NCBI GenBank assembly: GCA_947446645.1
Contig: CANFHA010000023.1
Location: 1 to 64,000 of the forward strand
DNA: 64,000 nt
Source of the DNA: Chitinophagaceae bacterium
GTDB lineage: Bacteria; Bacteroidota; Bacteroidia; Chitinophagales; Chitinophagaceae
Direction: 5' to 3'
Shown here: positions 32,582 through 42,272 of the stretch, piece by piece
How positions within the stretch are numbered: position 1 is the first letter of the stretch
Layout: the number at the start of each line of letters is the position of its first letter
The notes under the pieces: model-generated
Databases searched by the model: none
Told to the model about the DNA's origin: nothing
The model's input: the letters and a program-made list of their open reading frames with translations, nothing else
Translations under genes and position numbers: made by a program

Positions 32582-33022
32582 ATGAAACGGATTTTACTCT
32601 TCGCATTGTTATTTGTTCTCTCTTTCACTTCATTTGCTCAGGATATCTTTCTTGGTGCTACCAAAGACAAACTCAGCAATTACTACATTATGTCAATGCG
32701 GCGTAACAAGAACGGCACCATAGAGGTGCTGGAGCGTGTGAAGCCAACGGATGGCCAACTGGCTGGCTTTCGCCAGAGTGTGATAACACAGCGCCAGAAA
32801 ATGAAGCGCGAGGTAGATGGCTTTGAAAAACTTGGCTACTACCGCAGGCGCATACAGATAAACTGTAAAGGAAAAACCTACCGGATGCTGGAAGAAACGT
32901 ATTACGATATTTACGGAAAGGAAATAAGCACCTCTGACCCTGACCCGGAAGAAACAGCTAAGTGGGAGTTTGTACCGATTGGTACCATGCGCGAAATCGA
33001 ATTCAACAAAGCTTGCCAGTAA
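32582..33022 (+). CDS. Exported hypothetical protein, 146 residues
   Basis: The protein has a signal peptide (1-19, MKRILLFALLFVLSFTSFAQ) and a basic, mixed alpha/beta mature part with segments GATKDKLSNYYIMSMRRNKN, REVDGFEKLGYYRRRIQINC and a C-terminal WEFVPIGTMREIEFNKACQ. Two Cys could pair. I recognise no family; the pattern resembles small Bacteroidota periplasmic proteins of unknown role. A clear terminator follows at 33046-33076. Confidence 0.7.
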   Translation: MKRILLFALLFVLSFTSFAQDIFLGATKDKLSNYYIMSMRRNKNGTIEVLERVKPTDGQLAGFRQSVITQRQKMKREVDGFEKLGYYRRRIQINCKGKTYRMLEETYYDIYGKEISTSDPDPEETAKWEFVPIGTMREIEFNKACQ

Positions 33023-33045
33023 AACAACTTACAAACTATAACAGA

Positions 33046-33076
33046 AGCCTGCCCGTAGAATGGGTGGGCTTTTTTT
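33046..33076 (+). terminator. Intrinsic terminator
   Basis: Arms 33046-33054 and 33062-33070 (AGCCTGCCC/GGGTGGGCT, with two G-T pairs) are followed by six or more T. Confidence 0.8.
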
Positions 33077-33124
33077 ATTCGTTTTACGGGAATGAGGAGT
33101 AGTATAAGTACTTAACAGATGGGG

Positions 33125-34057
33125 CTATTCAGCAGGGTTATTTGCGTTGACGTCGTACCCCATTTCAGTGCTGTAAATAGTGTATGACATGTTCCAATAG
33201 ATGGCCTTGAAGAGCTGGCGTAAAAATGTGCTTTGTCTTTTTCTTAGATATCTAAAGATCTTGCGGATTGCAACAACAAAAATAAAGTAGGTCCAAAAGG
33301 TTGCGCGCACTTTCCATTCACAATTTCGGCGGATGAACAAGATGCGGTTGCGTGTAGTAAGGTATTCCTTCACGTTGCTGCGGTTGTCTGCGGATATTGT
33401 GCTTTTGTGATAAATGAGTGCCTGCATATTGACCCATATAGTGTAGCCCGCATTCCTGATCTGCTCGCTCCAATCCATTTCTTCGTAGTACAGAAAGTAT
33501 ATTTCCGGCATTTCCCCCACCTTGCGTACCACCTCTCTGCGCACCATCATAGCCGCCCGGTGCACATAGGCTGTGGGGCCCGTGAGCTTGTCGTATTGCC
33601 CCTTGTCTTTTACCTGATTCCCGATACAACGGTTGGTGGCTGTGCTATAGTTCATTTTTGTATATCCTGCATATTGCAGTGTGTCTGGCTTTTCCAGATA
33701 CCTGATCTTAGGAGAAACTATACCTACCTCAGGGTGATTGTCAAGCGTTTCTACAAGATTGTCTATGAGCTCTTCTGTAAATTCTGTGTCGTTATGTACT
33801 ATGAGGTAGTAGTCGCCAATAGCTTCACGAATACCGAGATTGCAACCACCAGCGTAGCCCAGATTAACTTCTGAACGGATGAAGTTGACTGCGGGGAATT
33901 TAAGCTTCCAGGGGTGCAGCGGGTTTTCGGTACTTCCATTATCTACAACAATGATCTCGAGAGAGAAGTAGGTGTTGGTGTTAAATATAGACTCCAGCAG
34001 CGCCTCGGTGGCCGCCGGCTGATTATAGTTAACCGTAATAATAGAGACTTTTTTCAT
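33125..34057 (-). CDS. Family 2 glycosyltransferase
   Basis: The 310-residue GT-A fold enzyme starts with KKVSIITVNYNQPAATEALL and shows IIVVDNGSTENP, the nucleotide-sugar segment NLGYAGGCNLGIREA, a DxD-equivalent LIVHNDTEF and a catalytic-region YFLYYEEMDWSEQIRNAG. This style fits rhamnosyltransferase/WbbL-like enzymes that add sugars to surface polysaccharides. C-terminal aromatic and basic segments (FWTYFIFVVAIRKIFRYLRK) suggest membrane association. It is not in a polysaccharide cluster here, so the acceptor is unknown. Confidence 0.9.
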   Translation of the reverse strand: MKKVSIITVNYNQPAATEALLESIFNTNTYFSLEIIVVDNGSTENPLHPWKLKFPAVNFIRSEVNLGYAGGCNLGIREAIGDYYLIVHNDTEFTEELIDNLVETLDNHPEVGIVSPKIRYLEKPDTLQYAGYTKMNYSTATNRCIGNQVKDKGQYDKLTGPTAYVHRAAMMVRREVVRKVGEMPEIYFLYYEEMDWSEQIRNAGYTIWVNMQALIYHKSTISADNRSNVKEYLTTRNRILFIRRNCEWKVRATFWTYFIFVVAIRKIFRYLRKRQSTFLRQLFKAIYWNMSYTIYSTEMGYDVNANNPAE

Positions 34058-34161
34058 TAGAAAATAATGAGGTCCAGGTTGCTCCGATTCTTTGTGTGTT
34101 CATCAAATAAGAGCATAAACTATGCCAGACTGAGAATGGGAATTGCTGCGGTAATATACAT

Positions 34162-35487
34162 TTAATCCTTTTCTTTAGATTCGAAAAGCTTTTCCTTCTC
34201 TACTACCTGCACTTTCATTTTGTCTTTTAGCGTGCGTGCTATGGCGCTGTATGGGGCGGCGACAACTTCCTCGCCTTCTTTTAAACCTTCGGTAACCTGT
34301 AAATATTTATTGTCCTGCAGGCCTGTTTTTACGTCGCGCACATTTACCATTTGTGTTTTAGGATCGTATACGAACGTTACCTGGCGTATCTCTGATAGAG
34401 CAGATGTTGCATTCTTATTCTTTATGCTATCCGGCCAGTCTCGCGTGGTGACAGCGTTAACGGGAACCGACAATATGTTTTCCTGCCGGTTGGTCTGAAT
34501 CTCCACAGATGCAGACATGCCCGGTTTGAAAGGGAATTTGCCTTTGGCCAGATTGGCTGAAAGGTCTTCATAGCTGGAAGGAAGTATGAGTATGTGAACG
34601 GTATAGTTAGTAACCTGGTCTGTGCTGGTAGCAGATGCTGAGGACTTGGTGCTGCTGACTGCAACTTTAGATACTATGCCCTTAAATTTACGATTACGGT
34701 ATGCATCGGCATCAATAATAGTTGTGTCGCCGATCTTTACTTTTGAAATCTCAGTTTCACTGACATCGACGCGCACTTCTATGCGGCTCATATCTGCAAT
34801 GGTGAGCATTTCAGTGCCGGCCATTTGTGCAGTACCAACTACGCGTTCTCCCTTCTTTACATTTAGCTCAGAGATAATGCCGCCTGCGGGCGCTATGATC
34901 GTTGTCTTGAGCAGGTTTTCCTGCGCCTGGGTAAGGCCTGCCTGTGCACCCTGTATGCCATACTTGCCCCCCGAGGTAGAGGCTGTTGCTGCATCAAGGG
35001 ATGCTTTTGCCGATTTGAAAGAAGCTTCGCCTTGCTCAAACTCCAGCTGAGAGATCACTTTTTGATCGAACAGCTTCTTGTTGCGGTTATAGGTAGCCAG
35101 TGCAAGCTCGTATTGCGACTGTGCCTGCGCCATCATTTCTTTGGTGTTGTTGGCGTTAGCGCGTGTTTGCTCCACTGTTGCCGAGGCCTGGTTCACCATA
35201 GAGTTATATATGGCAGGATTGATTTTAACCAATACATCGCCTTTTTTAACGCTGTCGCCTTCCTGTATATTCAGTACCGTGATCTCGCCGCTAACCTCGG
35301 GGGCAATTTTCACTTCTGTCTCCGGGTATATTTTGCCGCTGGCTGTTACCGTCTCCGTGATGGTGTGCGCACCTGCTTTTTCAACAGCCACCTTGATAAC
35401 ACCGCTGTCACGGTTTTTGGCAACAATAACCAGTACTACGAGTAACACCAGGCAGCCGATAACTATCCACCAGACTTTTTTAGACAT
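34162..35487 (-). CDS. MacA/RND-type periplasmic adaptor protein
   Basis: The 441-residue membrane fusion protein has an N-terminal membrane anchor (VWWIVIGCLVLLVVLVIV), a split biotinyl-lipoyl domain (PEVSGEITVLNIQEGDSVKK and PAGGIISELNVKKGERV) around a long coiled-coil hairpin (about 105-205), a beta-barrel domain (SRIEVRVDVSETEISKVKIG) and a membrane-proximal domain near the end. Such adaptors link an inner-membrane ABC or RND pump to an outer-membrane channel. No pump or TolC-like gene is adjacent, which is unusual. Confidence 0.9.
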   Translation of the reverse strand: MSKKVWWIVIGCLVLLVVLVIVAKNRDSGVIKVAVEKAGAHTITETVTASGKIYPETEVKIAPEVSGEITVLNIQEGDSVKKGDVLVKINPAIYNSMVNQASATVEQTRANANNTKEMMAQAQSQYELALATYNRNKKLFDQKVISQLEFEQGEASFKSAKASLDAATASTSGGKYGIQGAQAGLTQAQENLLKTTIIAPAGGIISELNVKKGERVVGTAQMAGTEMLTIADMSRIEVRVDVSETEISKVKIGDTTIIDADAYRNRKFKGIVSKVAVSSTKSSASATSTDQVTNYTVHILILPSSYEDLSANLAKGKFPFKPGMSASVEIQTNRQENILSVPVNAVTTRDWPDSIKNKNATSALSEIRQVTFVYDPKTQMVNVRDVKTGLQDNKYLQVTEGLKEGEEVVAAPYSAIARTLKDKMKVQVVEKEKLFESKEKD

Positions 35488-35538
35488 ACTTCAAAGTTAA
35501 TTCAAAATTAAAAAGTCAAAATTCAAAAGTACTTAACG

Positions 35539-37641
35539 CTACTTCACCTCGCTGCCATTGTCGGCAGTTTCCAGGGGAGAAGCAAATATGAGACGGCCGT
35601 CGGCATTCTGGGCCATCAGTATCATGCCGTTGCTTTCTATGCCCCTCATTTTGCGGGGAGCAAGATTTGCAACTACAGTTACCTGCTTACCAATTATGTC
35701 CTCGGGCTTAAAGTGCATGGCAATGCCGGAAACAACTATACGCGTCTCGGTACCCATATCCAGTTCCAGTTTTAGGAGCTTATCCGCTTTTTCTACTTTT
35801 TCCGCCTTTAATATAGTGCCCACGCGCAGGTCTATCTTAGCGAAGTCATCGTAAGTGATCTCGGCTTTTTTTGCCGGCGTTTCCGGCGCTGCTTCAATTT
35901 TCGCCGGCTCTGTTGTGTTCTCCATTTTTGCTGCGGTTGACTTTACCAGGTTGTTTTTCAATTTTTCCATTTGCGCTGCAACCTCAGTATCTTCTATTTT
36001 TCTGAAAAGCAGTTCGGGTGGCAACAACGGATAGTTGGTTTTTAAAAGATCTATCCGTCCTGCATTTTCCCAGTCGAGCATGCGCTCTACCACTTTCATC
36101 TTCTTGCACATTTTATTGGCCGTGAAGGGCAGGAATGGATTAAGCAGGATAGCCAGGTTAGCATTAAGCTGCAGGCATAAGTGCAGGCAAATATCTATTC
36201 GCTGCTGGTTTTCTGTCTGTAACTCAGGTGTTTTGGCGAGGCTCCAGGGTGCGTTTTCCTGCAAGTACTTATTTCCTTTTCTTGCAAGGTCTATAACCTC
36301 GTAAAGACCATCGCGGAATTTGTAGTTCTCCAGGCAGTATTCAACTTTGGTTTTTGCATTCTTTATATCCCCGATGAGTGCGCGATCCATATCGTTCATA
36401 ACAGCGGCATGAAGGGCGGGAACGCGGCCCTTGCACAATTTGTGCATAAGCACGAATGCGCGGTTCTCGAAGTTGCCGAGTACGGCCGACAGCTCATTGT
36501 TGACCCTGTCCTGGAAATCTTTCCAGGTAAAGTCATTGTCCTTGGTTTCAGGTGCATTGGCGCAAAGCACGTAGCGAAGCACATCCTGCTGATCCGGGAA
36601 GTCTTTTACATATTCATCCACCCAAACCGCCCAGTTGCGCGATGTTGATACTTTCTCACCTTCTATGTTGAGGAATTCATTGGCAGGAACACTTTCCGGC
36701 AATACAAACCCGCCATGCGCTTTCAGCATAGCCGGGAAGATGATGCAATGGAATACAATGTTGTCTTTACCAATAAAGTGCACCAGTTTGGTGTCTTCCT
36801 TACACCAGTAGTCGGCCCACTGGCTGGTGAGCTCTTTTGTAGCACTTATGTAGCCAATGGGTGCATCGAACCACACATAGAGTACTTTGCCCTCAGCACC
36901 AGGCAGCGGCACGGGCACACCCCAGTTACTGTCGCGCGTCATGGCGCGAGGCTGCAGACCGCTGTCTATCCAGCTTTTACACTGGCCATATACATTAGGC
37001 TTCCATTGGTCTTTTTTACCTTCTACTATCCACTCCTTCAGCCACGGCTCGTACTTATCCAGCGGGAAGTACCAGTGCTTTGTCATACGCTTCACCAATG
37101 GTGCGCTGCTCAACGCGCTGCGTGGATTGATAAGCTGCTCTGGAGAAAGGGTACTACCGCATTTCTCGCACTGATCGCCATAGGCGTTTTCATTGCCACA
37201 TACAGGGCATGTGCCTACAATATAACGGTCAGCGAGGAAAACGTTCTTCTGCTCATCATAGTATTGCTCACTCTCCCGCTCTTCAAATACGCCGTCGTTA
37301 TACAGTTTGGTAAAGAATGCCTGCGAAGTGTCGTGATGTATCTTATTAGAAGTACGTGAGTAGATATCAAACGAAATACCCATCCCGGCAAAACTATCTT
37401 TTATGATCTTATTGTACTTGTCCACCACATCCTGAGGGGTAATGCCTTCCTTCATTGCCCGGATAGTGATAGGCACACCATGCTCATCGCTTCCGCATAC
37501 AAACTTCACGTCTCTTTTCTGTGCACGCAGGTAGCGTACATAAATATCCGCGGGCAGGTAGCAGCCGGCGAGGTGGCCTATATGTACGGGGCCATTGGCA
37601 TAGGGTAGGGCGGCTGTAATTAAATATCGTTTAAAATCCAT
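35539..37641 (-). CDS. metG: Methionyl-tRNA synthetase with C-terminal tRNA-binding domain
   Basis: The 700-residue class I synthetase charges tRNA-Met. It has the HIGH motif (H20-I-G-H23 in [11 protein letters not shown]), a knuckle zinc site (C145, C148, C158, C161 in [19 protein letters not shown]), the KMSKS-like loop [10 protein letters not shown], an anticodon-binding helical domain and a C-terminal OB-fold EMAP/Trbp111 domain (about 590-690: [20 protein letters not shown]). The layout is complete. A run of AAATTCAAAA-like repeats lies directly upstream (37645-37680). Confidence 0.97.
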   Translation of the reverse strand: MDFKRYLITAALPYANGPVHIGHLAGCYLPADIYVRYLRAQKRDVKFVCGSDEHGVPITIRAMKEGITPQDVVDKYNKIIKDSFAGMGISFDIYSRTSNKIHHDTSQAFFTKLYNDGVFEERESEQYYDEQKNVFLADRYIVGTCPVCGNENAYGDQCEKCGSTLSPEQLINPRSALSSAPLVKRMTKHWYFPLDKYEPWLKEWIVEGKKDQWKPNVYGQCKSWIDSGLQPRAMTRDSNWGVPVPLPGAEGKVLYVWFDAPIGYISATKELTSQWADYWCKEDTKLVHFIGKDNIVFHCIIFPAMLKAHGGFVLPESVPANEFLNIEGEKVSTSRNWAVWVDEYVKDFPDQQDVLRYVLCANAPETKDNDFTWKDFQDRVNNELSAVLGNFENRAFVLMHKLCKGRVPALHAAVMNDMDRALIGDIKNAKTKVEYCLENYKFRDGLYEVIDLARKGNKYLQENAPWSLAKTPELQTENQQRIDICLHLCLQLNANLAILLNPFLPFTANKMCKKMKVVERMLDWENAGRIDLLKTNYPLLPPELLFRKIEDTEVAAQMEKLKNNLVKSTAAKMENTTEPAKIEAAPETPAKKAEITYDDFAKIDLRVGTILKAEKVEKADKLLKLELDMGTETRIVVSGIAMHFKPEDIIGKQVTVVANLAPRKMRGIESNGMILMAQNADGRLIFASPLETADNGSEVK

Positions 37642-37644
37642 GTT

Positions 37645-37680
37645 TCAAAGTAAAAATTCAAAATTCAAAATTCAAAAAAC
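37645..37680. repeat. AATTCAAAA-type short repeat, family C
   Basis: Three imperfect head-to-tail copies of AAATTCAAAA lie immediately upstream of metG. Related strings occur at 35490-35530 and, reversed, at 43695-43726, all between genes. Confidence 0.6.
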
Positions 37681-37821
37681 CCAGAAGTACAGCTAGTCGA
37701 TAGCATAGTATTTAGTAGCGATCCTGTAATAATCGGCTGTCAATTGGGAGTGCAAGATAAATAATAGGGAGGAGTTTGAGCCTAATTCAAATTGCTTTTC
37801 ACTTTGCCCTAACTTTAAGCA

Positions 37822-38571
37822 ATGAAGCAACCTATAGACAACTTTGCGTCAGGCGGTAAAGATTATGCGCTTTTCAGGCCTGAATCGCCCCGGGAGGTTT
37901 TTGATTTTCTATATAGCCATGTAAAGATATTTGATAGAGCATGGGACTGTGGCACAGGAAACGGGCAGGTAGCTGTGACGCTGGCCGACCGGTTTAACAC
38001 AGTTTATGGTACAGACATAAGCGAAGATCAGCTGGCACATGCGCAACAAAAGGATAATGTAATTTACCGCAAAGAACGCTCAGAGCTAACAACTTTTGCT
38101 GACCAGACCTTTGACCTTATTACTGTTGCCCAGGCGATACATTGGTTCGATTTTCAGCCCTTTTATAAGGATGTGCGACGGGTAGCAAAGCCGGGTGCGC
38201 TGTTTGCCGCCTGGACCTATAGCCTGCTGCGACTCTCGCCAGAGTTAAATGCGGTTATCGATCACTTTTACATGAACATTACCCACAAATACTGGGACAA
38301 AGAACGAGACTATGTAGATGCACATTATAAAACTATTCCGTTCCCGTTTGAGGAAATAACGGCACCTGAGATAAAGATTGTGAAGTCATATACCATGGAG
38401 CAGCTGATAGGGTATTTGCGCACGTGGTCGGGAGTGCGGCACTATATGAAACAGGAGCAGAAGGATCCCACAGACCTGATCGTAAGTGATCTGAAGGCAG
38501 CGTGGGGAGCCAATGAGCGCCTGGAGGTGGTATGGCCAGTGCATGTACGAGCCGGCTATGTCAATTCTTAA
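37822..38571 (+). CDS. Class I SAM-dependent methyltransferase
   Basis: The 249-residue protein has the methyltransferase type 11 layout: glycine-rich motif I (RAWDCGTGNGQVAVTLADRF), the acidic motif II YGTDISEDQL, and motif post I TFDLITVAQAIHWFDFQPF. This pattern matches trans-aconitate methyltransferase-like and other small-molecule enzymes. The substrate is unknown. The 3' end overlaps the convergent gene by 4 bases at the two stop codons. Confidence 0.9.
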   Translation: MKQPIDNFASGGKDYALFRPESPREVFDFLYSHVKIFDRAWDCGTGNGQVAVTLADRFNTVYGTDISEDQLAHAQQKDNVIYRKERSELTTFADQTFDLITVAQAIHWFDFQPFYKDVRRVAKPGALFAAWTYSLLRLSPELNAVIDHFYMNITHKYWDKERDYVDAHYKTIPFPFEEITAPEIKIVKSYTMEQLIGYLRTWSGVRHYMKQEQKDPTDLIVSDLKAAWGANERLEVVWPVHVRAGYVNS

Positions 38572-39086
38572 TCACTCACGGGCTTTTTGTGCCGTTTTCT
38601 GAATACGAACCTGCCTATCTCCCATACGCTTACGAAGAAACCGCCCACGAGCAGCAGGGGCAAAGCTTCTACCATACCCGTAAAAAAGCCTATGGTGCCT
38701 AGCGTGGTCTGATGCTTATGTGCAACCGCTACATAGCCTGTGCCTAATGCAGACAAGCCAAAGAGCATGGCTATCGCGCTCATAACAAGTGCCCCAGTGA
38801 GGCTTGCCGGCAAGAAAATAATAGCTGCACATATGCTTAATAGTCCGCCAAGTGCGAGTAAGAAAGACAGCGTGCTGATGTGGTTATTTTTAACATGTTC
38901 CTCATTGGATAATATGTTAACCGGGGTGCTGCCTTTTGTATATCGTGCTGCACACATCGGCCCATCTTGCCTTGCAGATGCTGTGGATACGGCAGCCGGC
39001 ACCCCAACTGTTTTCGCTGTAAGCGGAAAGCCTGCTTCAGATACAAGCGGAAGCATTAGTAATACAACCAGTGCGAGTGCTTTCAT
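38568..39086 (-). CDS. Hypothetical membrane protein
   Basis: The 172-residue protein has a signal peptide (MKALALVVLLMLPLVSEA), a Cys/Ala-rich mid part (QDGPMCAARYTKG) and three hydrophobic segments (LSFLLALGGLLSICAAIIFL, ALVMSAIAMLFGLSALGTGY and ALPLLLVGGFFVSVWEIG), ending in a basic tail. I do not recognise a family. Its stop codon overlaps that of the convergent methyltransferase. Confidence 0.7.
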   Translation of the reverse strand: MKALALVVLLMLPLVSEAGFPLTAKTVGVPAAVSTASARQDGPMCAARYTKGSTPVNILSNEEHVKNNHISTLSFLLALGGLLSICAAIIFLPASLTGALVMSAIAMLFGLSALGTGYVAVAHKHQTTLGTIGFFTGMVEALPLLLVGGFFVSVWEIGRFVFRKRHKKPVSD

Positions 39087-39137
39087 ATGTATAGTATGTT
39101 CATTATTAACGCATATGTGGACTATTTATTTTGCAGT

Positions 39138-39176
39138 AAAAAATAGCGGGAGGAAATCTTAAGTTTCCTCCCGCTA
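39138..39176 (-). terminator. Terminator of the PadR/membrane-protein operon
   Basis: Arms 39144-39156 and 39164-39176 form a 13-bp perfect stem with a 7-base loop, and a six-base T-run follows on the minus strand. Confidence 0.85.
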
Positions 39177-39188
39177 CCAATAATTTAA

Positions 39189-40346
39189 TTAAAGAGCCGC
39201 CAATGATCGTCCGTTCTGCAATACAAGCATTTGGATCCTTATAAGGTCATCAAGAGCGCCTCTTACCCGCACAGGTGACCTGTTAAGGTTAAGATCTACA
39301 ATAGTAGATTCTGTGGGTATAGGCTGGAGTTTGCGACTTGCCGATAGCTGGTTATAAGCATAAATATCCTGGTTCAGTTCCTCCAGCCGGGATTCTGCAG
39401 CGGTGTTTTGCTGAAAGAAATCCCGGGTTGAATGGTCTTTGATGAGGGCATTTTTTGAAACAAAGTCTTCGCCTATAGTCTTGTAGCCTGTTTCCCATTG
39501 CAGCATGCTCGCTTTGATGTCTTCGCAGGCAGCATATATCTTTTGGCTGAGCGCATCAACCGTAACCGGTGTGCTCGGTTTTGCCATTAGCTGTGCTTCC
39601 ATTTTCAGTATGCGCTCATTCCGCAGGTAGCTTTCTGTGTCGCGTATGCACATCATCCTACTGCTTTGTGGCGTGATGGTAAGTGAAAAGAATAAACCGC
39701 AACCTACGATCATAAGTATGCTCGTAACAATGGTATTCACCTTGGTGTCCGGGTTGCGGATACCGGAAAAGAAATAGATAGGGAGGAATACCAGCATAAG
39801 TATGGCCGGAGATGAAGTGGCCAATATATTGGCATACGGCCAGTGCATGATCTTGAACAAAATGCCCATGGCTATGGTAATTGCCGATAATGTACCCAGA
39901 CCTACAAGCAGTTTGTCTTTACCGCTCTGTTTTTCCTTGACTTTTAATGCGAAGAGCAACGGGATAAATAATAAGCTTGCAGATAGTATTCCGGAAACGA
40001 TCATAAGCGCTGCGCCAGGTGCGTGCATGTACTTTAGTATAATACCGGTAGTGAGTGTGGCAGCGGAAAATGTTCCGCTATAAAGCATGACCTTTTTCAT
40101 AACGTAATAATTTTTGTTTGTGAGCAGAGATTTTGTTTCTTCTTCTATCTCCCTGAGGTCGTTCTTGTAAAACTGCTGAATGACCTTGGAATAGAAGTGC
40201 TCGAAGTCTCCGTTTTCTTCGAGCTGTTGCTCAATAATGCAACAAATATGATCGAGGAGGTTTAGCTGCAGGCCCTCCAGCTCCACGCCACGTGCACTTA
40301 TGTCGCGGAGGATGTAATCTATTTGCTGATCAGTGATGCAATACAT
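39189..40346 (-). CDS. Membrane protein with two GldL-like transmembrane motifs
   Basis: The 385-residue protein has a soluble helical N-terminus (about 1-80, with RDISARGVELEGLQLNLLDH), five transmembrane segments (about 80-225) and a coiled, helical C-terminal domain outside the membrane. Two of the membrane segments carry the L/F-K-x-M-H motif (TTGIILKYMHAPGA and AMGILFKIMHWPYA) that resembles the proton-channel region of the T9SS/gliding motor protein GldL. The gene overlaps the PadR gene upstream by one base, as in PadR-controlled membrane protein operons. The function is unknown. Confidence 0.75.
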   Translation of the reverse strand: MYCITDQQIDYILRDISARGVELEGLQLNLLDHICCIIEQQLEENGDFEHFYSKVIQQFYKNDLREIEEETKSLLTNKNYYVMKKVMLYSGTFSAATLTTGIILKYMHAPGAALMIVSGILSASLLFIPLLFALKVKEKQSGKDKLLVGLGTLSAITIAMGILFKIMHWPYANILATSSPAILMLVFLPIYFFSGIRNPDTKVNTIVTSILMIVGCGLFFSLTITPQSSRMMCIRDTESYLRNERILKMEAQLMAKPSTPVTVDALSQKIYAACEDIKASMLQWETGYKTIGEDFVSKNALIKDHSTRDFFQQNTAAESRLEELNQDIYAYNQLSASRKLQPIPTESTIVDLNLNRSPVRVRGALDDLIRIQMLVLQNGRSLAAL

Positions 40347-40687
40347 TAGGCTGATTGTGTTTTTATATCCAATAAGAATTTCATAGTGTCCATGAAATCT
40401 GCCAGTTCGCTTACTTTCTCTTTTGTTTTGGTTTTACCCTGCGGGCTAAGGCTATAGTATTTGCGTGCCCGCTTGCCTATATACTCCAGCTCCGTAGTTA
40501 CCAGTCCATCTTCTTCCAGTACATGAAGGGTGGGGTAGAGGGCCCCTTCCGTTATCTGGATCTTTTCATGCGTTAGCTCTTTTACGCGTTGTGTCATCTC
40601 GTAGCCATACATACGGGTATTGTCTTCCAGCATTTTCAATACTATGGTTTTGAGAGTTCCTTTTATGAGTTCGGATGAATAGATCAT
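40346..40687 (-). CDS. PadR-family transcriptional regulator
   Basis: About 113 residues from the Met at 40687; the frame extends to 40714, but the shorter start gives the normal PadR N-terminus (SSELIKGTLKTIVLKMLED). The winged helix shows MYGYEMTQRVKELTHEKIQI, then TEGALYPTLHVLEEDGLV and the wing TELEYIGKRARKYYSLSPQG. PadR proteins usually repress adjacent membrane protein or transporter genes until a ligand binds. Overlap with the next gene indicates cotranscription and translational coupling. Confidence 0.95.
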   Translation of the reverse strand: MIYSSELIKGTLKTIVLKMLEDNTRMYGYEMTQRVKELTHEKIQITEGALYPTLHVLEEDGLVTTELEYIGKRARKYYSLSPQGKTKTKEKVSELADFMDTMKFLLDIKTQSA

Positions 40688-40907
40688 GAGCGTATATTTA
40701 GAAGCACAAAACAAAAGTACATAAGAATCTTATGCATTATTGTCTTTTGTATAAAAATTATCAAATTTATTTTAGGTTGTTATGTTTCGGGGATATTTAG
40801 TCCAAACAATTCCAAGAAACTACGCTGCTTACTTCGATCACTTTAGATGCAGGAGGCATGGGGTTATTTTTGAAAGAACAATGGCCAATAGTTTTAATTT
40901 TACGCCT

Positions 40908-42164
40908 ATGAAAAAATACTGCATACTATTAACCCTGCTTATTAATCTACTTACGGTTGCCAAAGCGCAGCTAAAAGACAATGCAATCAGCAGCGTGATG
41001 ACTGAAAGAATATTGTCTGTAAATGATGTGAGCTATAATACGGTATTACTATTACCCAGGCTGTACCGGGAGCACAAAACAGATACTATTAATGCCATCC
41101 TGAATTATTACGAGACCAATTTTGGTATGGGTAGTACGATAGCGCCGTTTGTAATCATCAATAAAATAAAGAACAAAACATTTAAGGAATCGCTGGAGAA
41201 TAAGATGCCGGCAGACTATGACACCAGCAGGTTTGCGCGGCTCTCTGACTCGGGCTTTTATGAGCTTAACATTTTTACTCCCTTCCTTATCTGGTACCTT
41301 GACAACTACGATATCAAACACAAGTCGAAATATGCGCCCTACATAAGAAACGCCTATGGCGACTATATAGAATTTCTTCAGAACCTGGCAGCGGAAGAGC
41401 GAAAAAATGGAGTGCACACGGTAGTGGAAAACCTGCTGCTTGATTTTTTTGCACATCCCTCTGCTGCAATTCTGAAACAGCTGGACAATAAAGAGTTTGA
41501 GGGTACCCTGTTGCAGCGTGCATGGTATGATTATCACAAAAAAGTAAATGAGATATCCGGATTAAACATTGGGCTGACTGGGGGGATGTGGGCACCTATG
41601 GGGCACCTGGCAGTACTTGGCAACCACCCCTATATAGGATATGTGATAGGCGGGAGGGGTAAAAAAATAATGGTAGACCTTTCTTTGAATTTCCGCTTTT
41701 TGGCGACGCCTGAAGACTATGTGATAAAGCTGCAGCAATTGCCGTATACAACCCGGCACTTTTTTGGCGCTTATATAGCAGTTGACGCAGGGTACGAGAT
41801 AATGCGGAAAAAGAGACATGAAATAGATGTGCTCGGAGGCATAGGCTTTTCCGGGTTTGATGCCCTGTCATCGAACTCAAGCTATTTTAATAACAAGAAT
41901 GCAAACAGTGATGATGCCAGCTTCTATTCCGCGGACTTGAATGCCGGGCTGGGATACAGGTACTACCTCTCGTATCACAAAATAAGCGGGAAGAATGAAA
42001 ATAGCGGCTACCTGGCAGTGCAGTGTAAGTACCATTACCAGCACTTTCAAAATGACGGAACTAACCTGCAAGGTAATGCCCTGACCTTTGGCTTGATTTA
42101 TGGAGGGTATTCCCATAAATCAAATCATTACTACCTGCCTACCATGGATAGGAGTGAGAGGTAG
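40908..42164 (+). CDS. Exported hypothetical protein, about 418 residues
   Basis: I take the Met at 40908, which gives the signal peptide MKKYCILLTLLINLLTVAKA; the longer frame from 40782 has no such start. The mature part is helical at first (YNTVLLLPRLYREHKTDTIN) and beta-rich later, with barrel-like strands (KKIMVDLSLNFRFL, FFGAYIAVDAGYEI and GYLAVQCKYHYQHF). This suggests an outer-membrane protein, but no family is recognised. It is divergent from the PadR operon. Confidence 0.65.
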   Translation: MKKYCILLTLLINLLTVAKAQLKDNAISSVMTERILSVNDVSYNTVLLLPRLYREHKTDTINAILNYYETNFGMGSTIAPFVIINKIKNKTFKESLENKMPADYDTSRFARLSDSGFYELNIFTPFLIWYLDNYDIKHKSKYAPYIRNAYGDYIEFLQNLAAEERKNGVHTVVENLLLDFFAHPSAAILKQLDNKEFEGTLLQRAWYDYHKKVNEISGLNIGLTGGMWAPMGHLAVLGNHPYIGYVIGGRGKKIMVDLSLNFRFLATPEDYVIKLQQLPYTTRHFFGAYIAVDAGYEIMRKKRHEIDVLGGIGFSGFDALSSNSSYFNNKNANSDDASFYSADLNAGLGYRYYLSYHKISGKNENSGYLAVQCKYHYQHFQNDGTNLQGNALTFGLIYGGYSHKSNHYYLPTMDRSER

Positions 42165-42239
42165 GGGGAGGTTTTTAAGGCTAAGCTTAGAATTGCATCA
42201 TTGATATTATAATGCAATGTGAGTTTCTCTCCAATTCAT

Positions 42240-42247
42240 TACCTTCG
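42240..42247 (+). promoter_or_regulatory. Candidate -7 box for the CBS gene
   Basis: TACCTTCG matches TAnnTTTG with one change, 25 bases before the start codon. No TTG is seen at the expected distance upstream. Confidence 0.3.
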
Positions 42248-42272
42248 CGGCTGGAAATAAAAATCTGAATTT

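Noticed and set aside
36715-37359. Plus-strand frame of 214 codons opposite metG
   Set aside because: It is antisense to well-conserved metG motifs and has no independent support.
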